Assembly (NCBI GenBank): GCA_014378715.1
Contig: JACMNE010000157.1
Coordinates: 1 to 41,646, forward strand
Source of the DNA: Microbacteriaceae bacterium
GTDB lineage: Bacteria; Actinomycetota; Actinomycetes; Actinomycetales; Microbacteriaceae
Direction: 5' to 3'
DNA length: 41,646 nucleotides
The translations under genes were made by a program, and so were the position numbers. This document shows positions 1 to 7,888 of this stretch, one piece after another. The notes under the pieces were generated by a model. It was not told the DNA's origin and did no database searches. It saw only the letters and a program-made list of their open reading frames with translations. The number at the start of each line of letters is the position of its first letter. Positions within the stretch are counted from its first letter, which is position 1.

Positions 1-362
1 ATCTTCTCGACATCACCCCACGCACGCTCGTACTGAGCGCGCTTCTTGGAGAGGATGAGGCGGCCTTCTTTGTCTTCCTTCTGGAGGACGAGGGCTTCGA
101 CCACATCGCCGACCTGGACGACCTCGGTGGGGTCCACGTCGTGCTTGATGGAGAGTTCGCGCGAGGGGATGACGCCCTCGGTCTTGTAACCGACGTCGAG
201 GAGGACCTCGTCCCGGTCGATCTTGACGACGGTGCCCTCGATGAGGTCTCCGTCGTTGAAGAACTTCAGTGTCTTTTCGACCGCGGCAAGAAAGTCTTCA
301 GCAGATCCAATGTCGTTGATGGCGACCTGCTTGGGTGCCCTATCGGTCGTTGCGATTGTCAT
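1..362 (-). CDS. rpsA: 30S ribosomal protein S1, N-terminal part (runs off window)
   Basis: Only the first 120 codons are visible; the gene continues past position 1. The N-terminus (MTIATTDRAPKQVAINDIGS) is followed by the first S1 RNA-binding (OB-fold) repeat at about residues 37-106, with the typical segments GTVVKID, VLLDVGYKTEG and VIPSREL. S1 binds mRNA on the 30S subunit and helps initiation. The ATG start at 362 is supported by an AGGAG box at 373-377, ten bases upstream, a slightly long spacing. It has the same orientation as polA, HPr, DUF885 and LLM genes upstream but is separated by a 126-base leader, so it may have its own promoter. Identification is firm; the C-terminal repeats cannot be checked here. 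Confidence 0.95.
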   Translation of the reverse strand, partial: MTIATTDRAPKQVAINDIGSAEDFLAAVEKTLKFFNDGDLIEGTVVKIDRDEVLLDVGYKTEGVIPSRELSIKHDVDPTEVVQVGDVVEALVLQKEDKEGRLILSKKRAQYERAWGDVEK

Positions 363-478
363 GTAGTAGAGGCTCCTGGTATGGACGTGTTTCGGGTCAC
401 GGCAAACGGATTCTGGGTGAATCCGATGGTGGATCTCGCCGTGACGGCGGATGAGTGAGTCACAGATTGCGACACTCA

Positions 479-484
479 ACCCTA
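479..484 (-). promoter_or_regulatory. Candidate -10 box for rpsA
   Basis: TAGGGT on the minus strand, just after the end of the LLM monooxygenase gene, fits the TANNNT pattern and would give an rpsA leader of roughly 110 nt. No convincing -35 is visible, so this is a weak call. The leader (363-478) contains a small GC-rich hairpin (CGCCG/CGGCG). Confidence 0.3.
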
Positions 485-488
485 ACGG

Positions 489-1886
489 TCAGGCCAGCCC
501 CGCGCCACCTCGGTAGCGCGCGCCCGGGTGATCCGCGGGCAACCGGGGTCCTGATCCGGGGAACAGCCGCTCCCTGAGTGTGCCGTCCGGGTAGGCGGTG
601 CGGTACAGCCCGCGCTTCTGCAGCTCCGGCACCACGTACTGCACGAAGTCCTCGACCGTGCCCGGCGAGACGAACTGGCGCAGATTGAACCCGTCGATGC
701 CGGTCGCGGCGACCCAGCCCTCGATCTCGTCGGCGATCTCCTCCCCCGTGCCGACCGCGAAGAACGGCCCGCGGTCGAACCGGGTGACCTCCGCGAGGGC
801 ATCGCCGACGGTGCGTCCAGGGGCGTATCGGGCGCTGGTCGCGGCATCCGTTGTCCCCGCGTTCGACGCGGCGATGTCGGCGAGCACTGCACCGGGAGGG
901 TGCGCGGCAAGGTCGATACCGCTGCCTCCACCCGCGTGCGCGAGGTATCCCTCAGCGCTGGCCAGCGACTGGTACCGCTCGGCCTTGCGCTGCGCGTCGG
1001 CGCGGGTGGCGCCCGCGATGAGCACGGCGCTCCCCAGCGTCCTGACCGCGTCGGCCCCGCGCCCGTTCTGTTCTGCTCGCGAGCGGATGTCGGAGATGGT
1101 GCCCTCGAAGTCCGCGAGCGATGACCCGCCCACGAAGACGGCCTCCGCGTGACGGGCGGCGAAGGCGCGGCCGGTCTCGGAGCTGCCGGCCTGGTAGAGC
1201 AGCGGGGTGCGCTGCGGTGATGGCTCCGACAGGTGCGGCCCGGCGACCCGGAAGTACTCGCCGATGTGGTTGATCGCGCGCACCATGGCCGGGTCGGTGT
1301 AGATGCCGCGCTCGCCGTCGCGCACCACGGCTCCGTCGTCCCACGACCCCTCCCACAGCTTGTAGAGCACGTCGAGGTACTCGTGCGCCCTGGCGTAGCG
1401 CTGGGCGTGGTCGAGCTGGTCGTCGAGCCCGAAGTTTCGGGCGGCGCCCGGCAGGTAGGAGGTGACGACGTTCCAGCCGAACCTCCCCTTCGTGAGGTGG
1501 TCGAGCGTCGACGCCCGGCGGGCGAAGGCGAACGGCGGCTCGTAGGTGGTGGAGAAGGTCGCGACGAAGCCGAGGTGCGCCGTGACGGCCGCCATCGCCG
1601 GGATCACCATCAGCGGGTCGTTGTTCGGCACCTGCACGGCCTCGCGCAGCGCCGTCTCCGGCCCGCCCCGGTAGCCGTCGTAGGTGCCGAGCACATCGGC
1701 GAGGAACACGGCGTCGAAGAGGCCCTCCTCGAGCAGGCTCGCCTGGTCCTGCCAGAACCCGAGGTCGGTGTAGCGCTCTCGGGTGTTCCCCTCGTGCCGC
1801 CACAGTCCGTGCGAGATGTGCCCGACGGTGTTCATCTCGAAGAGGTTGAAGCTGAGCTCCCTGGGGCTTCTCTGCCGCGCTCTCAC
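489..1886 (-). CDS. LLM-class flavin-dependent monooxygenase (NtaA/SnaA/DszA family)
   Basis: A 465-residue bacterial-luciferase-like (TIM-barrel) oxidoreductase. Family members use FMNH2 from a partner reductase and O2 to oxidise substrates such as nitrilotriacetate, pristinamycin or dibenzothiophene sulfone. Diagnostic segments: SFNLFEMNTVGHISHGLW near residues 12-29, WNVVTSYLPGAARNFG at 138-153, and YQAGSSETGR at 231-240. The chosen start is GTG at 1886, because it overlaps the stop of the upstream DUF885 gene as GTGA, and the family normally begins a few residues before SFNLFEMN. The open frame continues upstream inside DUF885, but that extension is Arg-rich out-of-frame translation. No reductase gene is nearby. 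The substrate is unknown; similarity indicates class only. Confidence 0.88.
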   Translation of the reverse strand: MRARQRSPRELSFNLFEMNTVGHISHGLWRHEGNTRERYTDLGFWQDQASLLEEGLFDAVFLADVLGTYDGYRGGPETALREAVQVPNNDPLMVIPAMAAVTAHLGFVATFSTTYEPPFAFARRASTLDHLTKGRFGWNVVTSYLPGAARNFGLDDQLDHAQRYARAHEYLDVLYKLWEGSWDDGAVVRDGERGIYTDPAMVRAINHIGEYFRVAGPHLSEPSPQRTPLLYQAGSSETGRAFAARHAEAVFVGGSSLADFEGTISDIRSRAEQNGRGADAVRTLGSAVLIAGATRADAQRKAERYQSLASAEGYLAHAGGGSGIDLAAHPPGAVLADIAASNAGTTDAATSARYAPGRTVGDALAEVTRFDRGPFFAVGTGEEIADEIEGWVAATGIDGFNLRQFVSPGTVEDFVQYVVPELQKRGLYRTAYPDGTLRERLFPGSGPRLPADHPGARYRGGAGLA

Positions 1887-3574
1887 GCGGTGAGCGCCGC
1901 CCGCAGCGTGTCGAGCCCGACGCCGCCGATGTCGAGCGCGCGTCGGTGGAATTCGCGGATGTCGAAGTCCTCGCCCTGCGCCGCGGCGTAGTCGTCGCGC
2001 AGTGTCTCCCAGATTCGCTGCCCCACCTTGTAGGCGGGCGCCTGACCGGGCCAACCGAAGTAGCGGTTGACCTCGAAGCGGATGAACGGCTCGTTCATGT
2101 TGACGTTGGCCTTCATGAATTCGAACGCGTAGTCGTAGTCCCAGATGCCGGTGCCGTCGGGGCGGGGCTTGCCGAGGTGCACTCCGATGTCGAGCACGAC
2201 GCGGGCCGCCCGCATCCGCTGCCCGTCGAGCATGCCGAGCCGGTCGCCCGGGTCGTCGAGGTAGCCGAGCTGCTGCATCAGCCGCTCGGCGTAGAGGGCC
2301 CAGCCCTCAGCGTGGCCGGAGGTGCCGGCGAGCTGGCGGCGCCAGGTGTTGAGCTTCGCGCGGTTGTAGACGGCCTGGCCGAGCTGCAGGTGGTGGCCGG
2401 GTACTCCCTCGTGGTACACCGTGGTGGTCTCGCGCCAGGTGGTGAACTCGGTCACGCCGACGGGCACGGACCACCACATCCGCCCCGGGCGGGTGAAGTC
2501 GTCGCTCGGGCTCGTGTAGTAGATGCCGCCCTCCTGGGTGGGGGCGATCATGCATTCCAGGCGCCGCACGGGCTCCGGGATGTCGAACTGGGTGTCGGCG
2601 AGCTGGGCGACCGCGGTGTCGCTGAGCTTCTGCATCCACTCCTGCAGCGCGGCGGTGCCGTGCAGGGTGCGGGCGGGGTCCGCGTCGAGGATCGCGATGG
2701 CCTCGGCGACGGTCGCGCCGGGGCTGATCTCGTTCGCGATCGACTCCTGTTCGCGCGTCATCCGCTCGAGCTCCTGGATTCCCCACTCGTAGGTCTCGTC
2801 GAGGTCGATCGTGGCCCCCAGGAACTGCCGGGACTGCAGCGCGTAGAGCTCGCGGCCGATTGCGTCCTTCTCGGTGGCGACCGGGAGCAGCTCGTCGGTG
2901 AGGAAGGACGTGAGGGTGGCGTAGGCGGCAGCAGATCTCGCGGCGCCCCGTGCGAGGTCGGCGACCAGTGATTCGGGCAGCGGTGCCCCGTCCTCTGTGG
3001 CGGCCGCGGCGGTGAAGCCGAAGAAGAAGCCGTCTGCGGCCGCGTGCTTCGCCGTCTGCGTGGCGACCTCGCGCACCTGACGCTTGGCGGGCGTGGTGTG
3101 CCGATCGATGCCGAGGCGCAGCGTGGCGATGTAGCCGTCGACGGCGGCGGGAAGGTTGGCGAGGCGCTGGGAGATGTGGGTCCAGTCCTCCGCGGTGGCG
3201 GTTGGCATGAGGTCGAAGACGTCGCGGAGTTCCTGGGCGGGCGAGGCGATCACGTTGAGCTCGCGAAGCCAGAGGCCGGCCTCGCCCGACTCGACGGTGA
3301 GCCTGAGGTTGGCGAGGAGGTCGGTCTTGGTGACCCAGTCGACGTCGTCGACGGTGTCGGCGGCTTCGAGTCGCGCGATGACGACCTTCACGGCGGCGAT
3401 CATGCGGTCGTGCCCGGCCGGCGAGAGGTCGCCGTATTCGCCGAGGCGCCCGGGGATCCCGATCCAGGTGGCGACGGTGGGGTCGAGGTCCGCGAGGGTG
3501 GTGACCCACTGCTCGGCAATCGCGTCGATGGGGCTCGGGGTGCGAACTTCTGGGCTCATGGCGTCATCGGTCAT
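1883..3574 (-). CDS. DUF885 family protein, putative zinc metallopeptidase-like
   Basis: A 563-residue DUF885 protein. The family's metal-site signature is present: HEGVPGHHLQ at 388-397, resembling an HExxGHH zinc motif, with a downstream acidic helix HAEGWALYAERL (residues 421-432) that could supply another ligand. There is no signal peptide or lipobox, so it should be cytoplasmic, unlike secreted relatives. Function in the family is poorly defined; peptidase activity is inferred from the motif. The ATG at 3574 lies six bases after a TAGGCT box (3581-3586), suggesting a leaderless transcript. Its stop overlaps the GTG of the flavin monooxygenase gene, so the two are probably translationally coupled. 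Confidence 0.87.
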   Translation of the reverse strand: MTDDAMSPEVRTPSPIDAIAEQWVTTLADLDPTVATWIGIPGRLGEYGDLSPAGHDRMIAAVKVVIARLEAADTVDDVDWVTKTDLLANLRLTVESGEAGLWLRELNVIASPAQELRDVFDLMPTATAEDWTHISQRLANLPAAVDGYIATLRLGIDRHTTPAKRQVREVATQTAKHAAADGFFFGFTAAAATEDGAPLPESLVADLARGAARSAAAYATLTSFLTDELLPVATEKDAIGRELYALQSRQFLGATIDLDETYEWGIQELERMTREQESIANEISPGATVAEAIAILDADPARTLHGTAALQEWMQKLSDTAVAQLADTQFDIPEPVRRLECMIAPTQEGGIYYTSPSDDFTRPGRMWWSVPVGVTEFTTWRETTTVYHEGVPGHHLQLGQAVYNRAKLNTWRRQLAGTSGHAEGWALYAERLMQQLGYLDDPGDRLGMLDGQRMRAARVVLDIGVHLGKPRPDGTGIWDYDYAFEFMKANVNMNEPFIRFEVNRYFGWPGQAPAYKVGQRIWETLRDDYAAAQGEDFDIREFHRRALDIGGVGLDTLRAALTA

Positions 3575-3580
3575 CCCCCG

Positions 3581-3586
3581 AGCCTA
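3581..3586 (-). promoter_or_regulatory. -10 box giving a leaderless DUF885 mRNA
   Basis: TAGGCT on the minus strand, separated from the ATG at 3574 by six bases (CGGGGG). A transcript starting about seven bases after the box would begin at or next to the A of ATG. The -35 position has no clear TTG. Confidence 0.5.
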
Positions 3587-3624
3587 GGCCAGCCGACGGC
3601 GGCCCCGCAGGCGGTCCGGTGCGG

Positions 3625-3894
3625 TCAGCTCTTCTCAAGGTCACTGGCGAGCAGCTCCGCGAGGGCGTCGAGCGCGACATCCGCCCCGTCGCCGTCGGCG
3701 GAGATCGTGACGGTTTCACCGTGGTTGACCCCGAGCGAGAGCACCCCCAGGATGCTGGCCGCCAGCACGCTGCGCCCAGCCTGATTGGTGAGTGTGACGG
3801 CGACGCCGGCGTCGGCTGCGGCACGGGCGAAGAGGGAGGCGGGGCGGGCGTGCAGCCCGATGGCCGACGCGATGACTACGGTGCGCTCAGGCAA
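3625..3894 (-). CDS. HPr-like phosphocarrier protein
   Basis: An 89-residue HPr, the small protein that passes phosphate from Enzyme I to sugar-specific PTS components. With the start chosen here the phosphorylated histidine falls at residue 15 in GLHARPAS, the canonical place, and the segment AASILGVLSLG carries Ser47 at the regulatory-serine position. The start is TTG at 3894, backed by AGGAG at 3901-3905 with six-base spacing; a longer frame from 3948 adds an unconserved tail and lacks this site. It lies between polA and DUF885, away from any PTS transporter or ptsI. The fold and role are clear. Whether HPr kinase acts on Ser47 cannot be told, since actinobacteria generally lack that enzyme. 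Confidence 0.9.
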   Translation of the reverse strand: MPERTVVIASAIGLHARPASLFARAAADAGVAVTLTNQAGRSVLAASILGVLSLGVNHGETVTISADGDGADVALDALAELLASDLEKS

Positions 3895-3944
3895 TGGGGA
3901 CTCCTCGGAGGCGGTCGGCCGGTCGGGGACCGGGTACTGAGACA

Positions 3945-3950
3945 ACACTA
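3945..3950 (-). promoter_or_regulatory. Candidate -10 box for the HPr gene
   Basis: TAGTGT on the minus strand lies in the short gap after polA, about 50 bases before the TTG start. It would give a leader of about 45 nt carrying the AGGAG ribosome site. No good -35 is seen. Confidence 0.3.
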
Positions 3951-3964
3951 GGCAGTTTCTCCTG

Positions 3965-6631
3965 TCAGTGGGCAGCGTCGTCCCAGTTCGCGCCGGTGCC
4001 GAGCTGCACGTCGAGGGGCACGGTCAGATCGGCCGCGCGCCCCATCCGGTCGCGCACGATCTCGCTCAGTTCGTCCAGTTCGCCGGTGGCGACCTCGAAG
4101 ATCAGCTCGTCGTGTACCTGCAGGAGCATCCGGGAGCCGAGGCCGCGCGCGGCGAGGTCCCCGGCGATGCCGAGCATGGCGAACTTCATGATGTCGGCGG
4201 CCGAGCCCTGGATCGGGGCGTTGAGGGCCGCCCGCTCGGCGTTCTCACGCAGCACGCGGTTGGAGGAGTTGAGGTCGCCGAACGGGCGCCTGCGGCCGTA
4301 GATGGTCTCTGTGTAGCCGTCGATCTTGGCCTGGGCGACGACGTTGCGCAGGTAGTCGCGTACGGCGCCGAACCGGGCGAAGTAGTCGGTCATCAGCTGC
4401 TTCGCCTCGGCGGTCTCGATCCTCAGCTGCTTCGAGAGGCCGAAGGCGCTGAGGCCGTAGGCGAGGCCGTAGGACATGGCCTTGACCTTGCCGCGCATGG
4501 TCGGAGTGACCTCCTCGGGGGTGACCCCGAAGATGCGGGCGCCGACGAACCGGTGCAGGTCCTCCCCCGCGTTAAACGCCGCGATCAGTCCCGCGTCACC
4601 GGAGAGGTGCGCCATGATGCGCATCTCGATCTGCGAGTAGTCGGCGGTGAGGAGCGTCTCGAATCCGGCCCCCGGCTCGAAGGCGGAGCGGATCTCCCGG
4701 CCCACCTCGGTGCGGATCGGGATGTTCTGCAGGTTCGGGTCGGTCGAGGAGATGCGGCCGGTGCTCGTGCCGGTCTGCTCGTAGCGGGTGTGGACACGCA
4801 GATCGGGCTCCACCGCCTTCTCGAGGGTCTCGATGATCTGGCGCAGCTTCGTCGCGTCCCTGTGCTGGAGCAGCAGGCCGAGAAAGGGGTGGGGGCTGCG
4901 CTCCTGCAGGTCGGCGAGGGACGCGGCATCGGTCGAGAACCCGGTCTTGTTGGCCCGGGTCTTCGGCATGCCGAGCTCCTCGAAGAGCACCTGCTGCAGC
5001 TGCTTGGGCGAGCCGAGGTTCACCTCGCGGCCGATCTCGGCGTAGGCGGAGGCCGCGAGGCTCGCCGCGGTCTCCGCGAGCTGGGCCGACAGGCGCGCGA
5101 GGACCTCGGTGTTGATCGTGACGCCGGTGAGCTCCATCGAGGCGAGCACGGGAACCAACGGCAGCTCCATGGTGCTGAGCACGGTCAGCGACTTCTCGTC
5201 GAGGGTCTCGCCGAGGTAGCGGGCGACCTCGAGCACGTACCAGGCCTCGGTGGCGACGCTCGTGGCGTCGGTCTCCGGCACCAGCTGGTTCGGGTCGGCC
5301 GTCGGCAGGGTGAGGCCGAGGAAGTCGTACACCTGCCCGCCGAGGTCCTGTGCGGTGCCGCCCGGCTTCAGCAGCCACGCGGCGATGCGTGTGTCGAAGG
5401 CGATCCCGGCGAGGGTGATCCCCACGCCGCGGAGGGCCTTGACGTCGGCCTTGGAGTCGAAGAGGACCTTCGGGGCGTCGCTCGCGAGCCACTCCTCGAG
5501 GGCGGTGTAGTCCGGCCGTCCGGCCGCCCACGGCACGTACACGGAGTCAGTGGCTGAGGCGAGCCCGAAGCCGGTGATGCCCTCAGGTCCCCGTTCGATC
5601 CGCACGGCCAGCGGTGTGGTCCTCGTGGCGGATGCCGCGTTGATCCAGTACCCGAGCTCCTCGTCAACCATGGTGCGCACGCCGGGAACAGCGGAGTCCG
5701 CGGCATCCGCCGCCTGGTCGATCGCGGCCTCGTCGACGGGCGCACCGGAGAGCTTGAGCACGCGCTCGAGCAGGGTGCGGAACTGCAGCCGGTCGAAGAT
5801 GTCGCGCACCGCGGCCTCGTCGAGCGGGCGCCGCTCGAGGTCGGCGGGGCCGACGGGCAGCACAACATCGCAGAGCAGGTGGTTGAGCTTGCGGTTGCGG
5901 ATCGCGCGGTCGCTCTGCTCGCGCAGCTTCTCGCCGACGACGCCCTTGATGTCGCCGGCGTGCTCGAGCACCCCGTCGAGGCTGCCGTACTGGGTGATCC
6001 ATTTGACGGCGGTCTTCTCGCCGACCTTGTCGATGCCGATCAGGTTGTCGCTGGTCTCGCCGACGAGCGCGGCGATGTCGGGGTACTGGTGCGGTTCGAT
6101 GCCGTAGCGCTCGAAGACGGCGTCGCGGTCGTACCGCTTGAGCTCGGACACGCCGCGCGCGTTCGGGTAGAGCAGGGTCACGTTGTCGTTCACCATCTGG
6201 ATGGCGTCGCGGTCGCCGGAGACGACGAGCACCCGGTAGCCCTGCTCGGAGCCCTGGGTCGCGAGGGTCGCGAGGATGTCGTCGGCCTCGTAGTCCTCCT
6301 TCGTGACGGTCGTGATGCCCATCGCCTTGAGGGCCTCCTCGAGCAGGGGGATCTGCCCGACGAACTCGCTCGGGGTCTCGCCGCGGGTGCCCTTGTACTC
6401 GGGGTACTCGCGGGTGCGGAAGGAGTAGCGGGAGATGTCGAAGGCGACGGCGAGGTGGGTCGGCTTCTCCTTCTGCAGGAGGTTGATCAGCATCGCGATG
6501 AACCCGTGGATCGCGTTGGTGTGCTGGCCCTCCCGGTTCTGGAAGCTGTCGACCGGCAGGGCGTAGAAGGCACGAAAAGCCAGCGAATGGCCGTCGATGA
6601 TGAGCAGAGTAGGCTTTTCGGAATCCGACAC
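3965..6631 (-). CDS. polA: DNA polymerase I
   Basis: 888 residues, normal length for actinobacterial Pol I, which fills gaps and removes RNA primers. The N-terminal 5'-nuclease domain (about 1-300) starts LLIIDGHSLAFRAFYA. The middle domain lacks the DxE and related metal-binding residues of a 3'-5' exonuclease, so proofreading is probably absent. The polymerase domain has motif A TADYSQIEMR (Asp664), motif B with Arg713, Lys717 and Tyr721, and motif C QVHDEL (Asp841-Glu842). Tyr721 occupies the position of E. coli Phe762, as known in mycobacterial Pol I. The start is GTG at 6631, only six bases after a TAGGCT box, implying a leaderless mRNA. It is divergent from the thioesterase gene. Confidence 0.97.
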   Translation of the reverse strand: MSDSEKPTLLIIDGHSLAFRAFYALPVDSFQNREGQHTNAIHGFIAMLINLLQKEKPTHLAVAFDISRYSFRTREYPEYKGTRGETPSEFVGQIPLLEEALKAMGITTVTKEDYEADDILATLATQGSEQGYRVLVVSGDRDAIQMVNDNVTLLYPNARGVSELKRYDRDAVFERYGIEPHQYPDIAALVGETSDNLIGIDKVGEKTAVKWITQYGSLDGVLEHAGDIKGVVGEKLREQSDRAIRNRKLNHLLCDVVLPVGPADLERRPLDEAAVRDIFDRLQFRTLLERVLKLSGAPVDEAAIDQAADAADSAVPGVRTMVDEELGYWINAASATRTTPLAVRIERGPEGITGFGLASATDSVYVPWAAGRPDYTALEEWLASDAPKVLFDSKADVKALRGVGITLAGIAFDTRIAAWLLKPGGTAQDLGGQVYDFLGLTLPTADPNQLVPETDATSVATEAWYVLEVARYLGETLDEKSLTVLSTMELPLVPVLASMELTGVTINTEVLARLSAQLAETAASLAASAYAEIGREVNLGSPKQLQQVLFEELGMPKTRANKTGFSTDAASLADLQERSPHPFLGLLLQHRDATKLRQIIETLEKAVEPDLRVHTRYEQTGTSTGRISSTDPNLQNIPIRTEVGREIRSAFEPGAGFETLLTADYSQIEMRIMAHLSGDAGLIAAFNAGEDLHRFVGARIFGVTPEEVTPTMRGKVKAMSYGLAYGLSAFGLSKQLRIETAEAKQLMTDYFARFGAVRDYLRNVVAQAKIDGYTETIYGRRRPFGDLNSSNRVLRENAERAALNAPIQGSAADIMKFAMLGIAGDLAARGLGSRMLLQVHDELIFEVATGELDELSEIVRDRMGRAADLTVPLDVQLGTGANWDDAAH

Positions 6632-6637
6632 GCTGCA

Positions 6638-6643
6638 AGCCTA
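6638..6643 (-). promoter_or_regulatory. -10 box giving a leaderless polA mRNA
   Basis: TAGGCT on the minus strand, followed by six bases (TGCAGC) and the GTG start of polA. No Shine-Dalgarno sequence fits between them, so transcription probably begins at the start codon. The -35 region is not recognisable. Confidence 0.5.
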
Positions 6644-6684
6644 ACCGCGGCTGCCGACAACACGATCGCCGACGAAAGCAGCAA

Positions 6685-7110
6685 ATGACGATTCTTCCCG
6701 ACGGCCTCGACCCGGAACTCTACGACCGGCTGATGGGCTCCGGCGGCGGATCGCTCGCCAGGAAGATGGGCATCGAGTTCATTGAGCTCGGTGCGGCGCT
6801 GTCGATCGCGCGGATGCCGGTCGAGGGCAACACGCAGGTGCTTGGACTGTTGCACGGCGGGGCGCATGTGGTGCTCGGCGAGACCCTCGGGTCCGTCTCC
6901 TCCGCCATCCATGCCGGGCCGGGGCGCTACGCAGTGGGGATCGAGATTAATGCGACCCACAGCCGCTCGGTCACCCAGGGGATCGTCACGGCGACGTGCA
7001 CCGCTCTCGTGCTGGGTCGCACGCTCGCGACCCATGAGATCGTGATCACGGATGATGGGGGCCGGCGGCTCTCCACCGTTCGGATGACGAACATGCTGCG
7101 CGACCAGTAG
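6685..7110 (+). CDS. Hotdog-fold PaaI-family thioesterase
   Basis: A 141-residue single hotdog domain, likely hydrolysing an acyl- or aryl-CoA. Family landmarks are the loop LLHGGA at 55-60, followed by the helix with GETLGS at 65-70, then the strands GIEINATHSRSV and RTLATHEIVITD. The usual general base is the acidic residue of the hotdog helix (here Glu66 is the candidate). The ATG at 6685 has a weak GAAAG site upstream. It is transcribed away from polA, from a 53-base shared gap, and converges on pdtaR with only 17 bases between stops. The same neighbourhood (polA-thioesterase-pdtaR) is known in other actinobacteria. The substrate is unknown. Confidence 0.88.
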   Translation: MTILPDGLDPELYDRLMGSGGGSLARKMGIEFIELGAALSIARMPVEGNTQVLGLLHGGAHVVLGETLGSVSSAIHAGPGRYAVGIEINATHSRSVTQGIVTATCTALVLGRTLATHEIVITDDGGRRLSTVRMTNMLRDQ

Positions 7111-7127
7111 GGCCGTGCAGCCCCCGC

Positions 7128-7733
7128 CTACTTCTTGGCGCTCAGCTGGTCGATGATCGACTGGGCGACGTCGTGCATCGTCAGGCGGCGGTCCATCGAC
7201 GCCTTCTGGATCCAGCGGAACGCCTCCGGCTCGCTGAATCCCATCTTCTCGTTGAGCAGGCCCTTGGCCCGGTCGACGAGCTTGCGGGTCTCGAAGCGTT
7301 CGACGAGGTCGGCGACCTCGGCCTCGAGCGTGATGATCTGGGCGTAGCGCGAGAGGGCGATCTCGATCGCGGGCAGCAGGTCGTTCGGGGTGAATGGCTT
7401 GACGACGTAGGCGAGGGCTCCCGCCTCGCTCGCGCGCTCGACGAGTTCCTTCTGGCTGAAAGCGGTGAGCAGCACCACGGGGGCGATGTGGTTCTTGCTC
7501 AGCCGCTCGGCCGCCGTGATGCCGTCGAGGAGGGGCATCTTCACGTCCATGATGACAAGGTCGGGGCGCAGTTCGGTCGCGAGGGCGACGGCGGTCTCAC
7601 CGTCTCCGGCCTCACCCACCACCTCGAAGCCGGCTTCGCGCAGGGTTTCGACGATGTCGAGGCGGATGAGGGATTCGTCCTCCGCGACAACGACACGGCG
7701 GGGGGCTTGTGGGGCAGAATCCTGGTCGGTCAT
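7128..7733 (-). CDS. pdtaR: ANTAR-domain response regulator (PdtaR-like)
   Basis: 201 residues: an N-terminal receiver domain with acidic pocket Glu18-Asp19, phospho-acceptor Asp63 in VIMDVKMP, and Lys in the YVVKPF segment; then a coiled linker and a C-terminal ANTAR RNA-binding domain (about 140-195, RAKGLLNEKMGFSEPEAFRWIQ). Phosphorylated ANTAR regulators bind tandem hairpins in mRNA leaders and prevent termination. In M. tuberculosis the partner kinase PdtaS is encoded elsewhere, and none is in this window. The ATG at 7733 is six bases after a TAGGGT box at 7740-7745, so the mRNA is probably leaderless. No dual-hexaloop ANTAR target was recognised in this window. Confidence 0.93.
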   Translation of the reverse strand: MTDQDSAPQAPRRVVVAEDESLIRLDIVETLREAGFEVVGEAGDGETAVALATELRPDLVIMDVKMPLLDGITAAERLSKNHIAPVVLLTAFSQKELVERASEAGALAYVVKPFTPNDLLPAIEIALSRYAQIITLEAEVADLVERFETRKLVDRAKGLLNEKMGFSEPEAFRWIQKASMDRRLTMHDVAQSIIDQLSAKK

Positions 7734-7739
7734 GGCTAA

Positions 7740-7745
7740 ACCCTA
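7740..7745 (-). promoter_or_regulatory. -10 box giving a leaderless pdtaR mRNA
   Basis: TAGGGT on the minus strand, six bases (TTAGCC) before the pdtaR ATG. It lies only three bases from the -10 of the divergent tRNA-Leu gene, so the two polymerase sites overlap. Confidence 0.5.
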
Positions 7746-7748
7746 CGG

Positions 7749-7754
7749 TATTCT
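7749..7754 (+). promoter_or_regulatory. -10 box for tRNA-Leu
   Basis: TATTCT on the plus strand, 17 bases before the mature tRNA. Transcription would start near 7761, leaving a leader of about 11 nt to be removed by RNase P. The matching -35 would fall inside the first codons of pdtaR and is not a clear consensus. Confidence 0.45.
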
Positions 7755-7771
7755 GAACGCTGTTGATGTGC

Positions 7772-7854
7772 GCCGGATTGGCGGAATGGCAGACGCGGAG
7801 CACTCAAAATGCTTTGCTCGAAAGGGCGTGTGGGTTCGAGTCCCACATCCGGCA
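7772..7854 (+). tRNA. tRNA-Leu (anticodon CAA)
   Basis: An 83-nt class II tRNA. The acceptor arm GCCGGAT (7772-7778) pairs with ATCCGGC (7847-7853), followed by discriminator A. The anticodon loop CTCAAAA (7803-7809) carries CAA at 7805-7807, reading UUG. A long variable arm (around TGCTCGAAAGGGCG) and a standard T-arm (TGGGTTCGAGTCCCA) are present. The terminal CCA is not encoded. Leu identity follows from anticodon, long variable arm and discriminator A. Confidence 0.96.
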
Positions 7855-7862
7855 CATTTTCT

Positions 7863-7884
7863 CCCCCAGCGGATGTCGCGGGGG
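7863..7884. terminator. Hairpin between tRNA-Leu and the glycosyltransferase operon
   Basis: CCCCC-A-GCG, loop GATGT, CGC-GGGGG: eight base pairs with one bulged A. It lies between two converging transcripts, tRNA-Leu (plus) and the glycosyltransferase genes (minus, stop at 7889), where a two-way terminator is expected. Neither side has a proper U-run, so function is inferred from place and structure. Confidence 0.5.
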
Positions 7885-7888
7885 CCCG

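Noticed and set aside
1887-2054. N-terminal extension of the flavin monooxygenase frame
   Set aside because: It lies inside the DUF885 coding region and is Arg-rich shadow translation; GTG at 1886 overlapping the stop fits the family start.
7832-7854. Attachment-site duplication of the tRNA-Leu 3' end
   Set aside because: No second copy of the T-arm/acceptor sequence and no integrase was found in the window.
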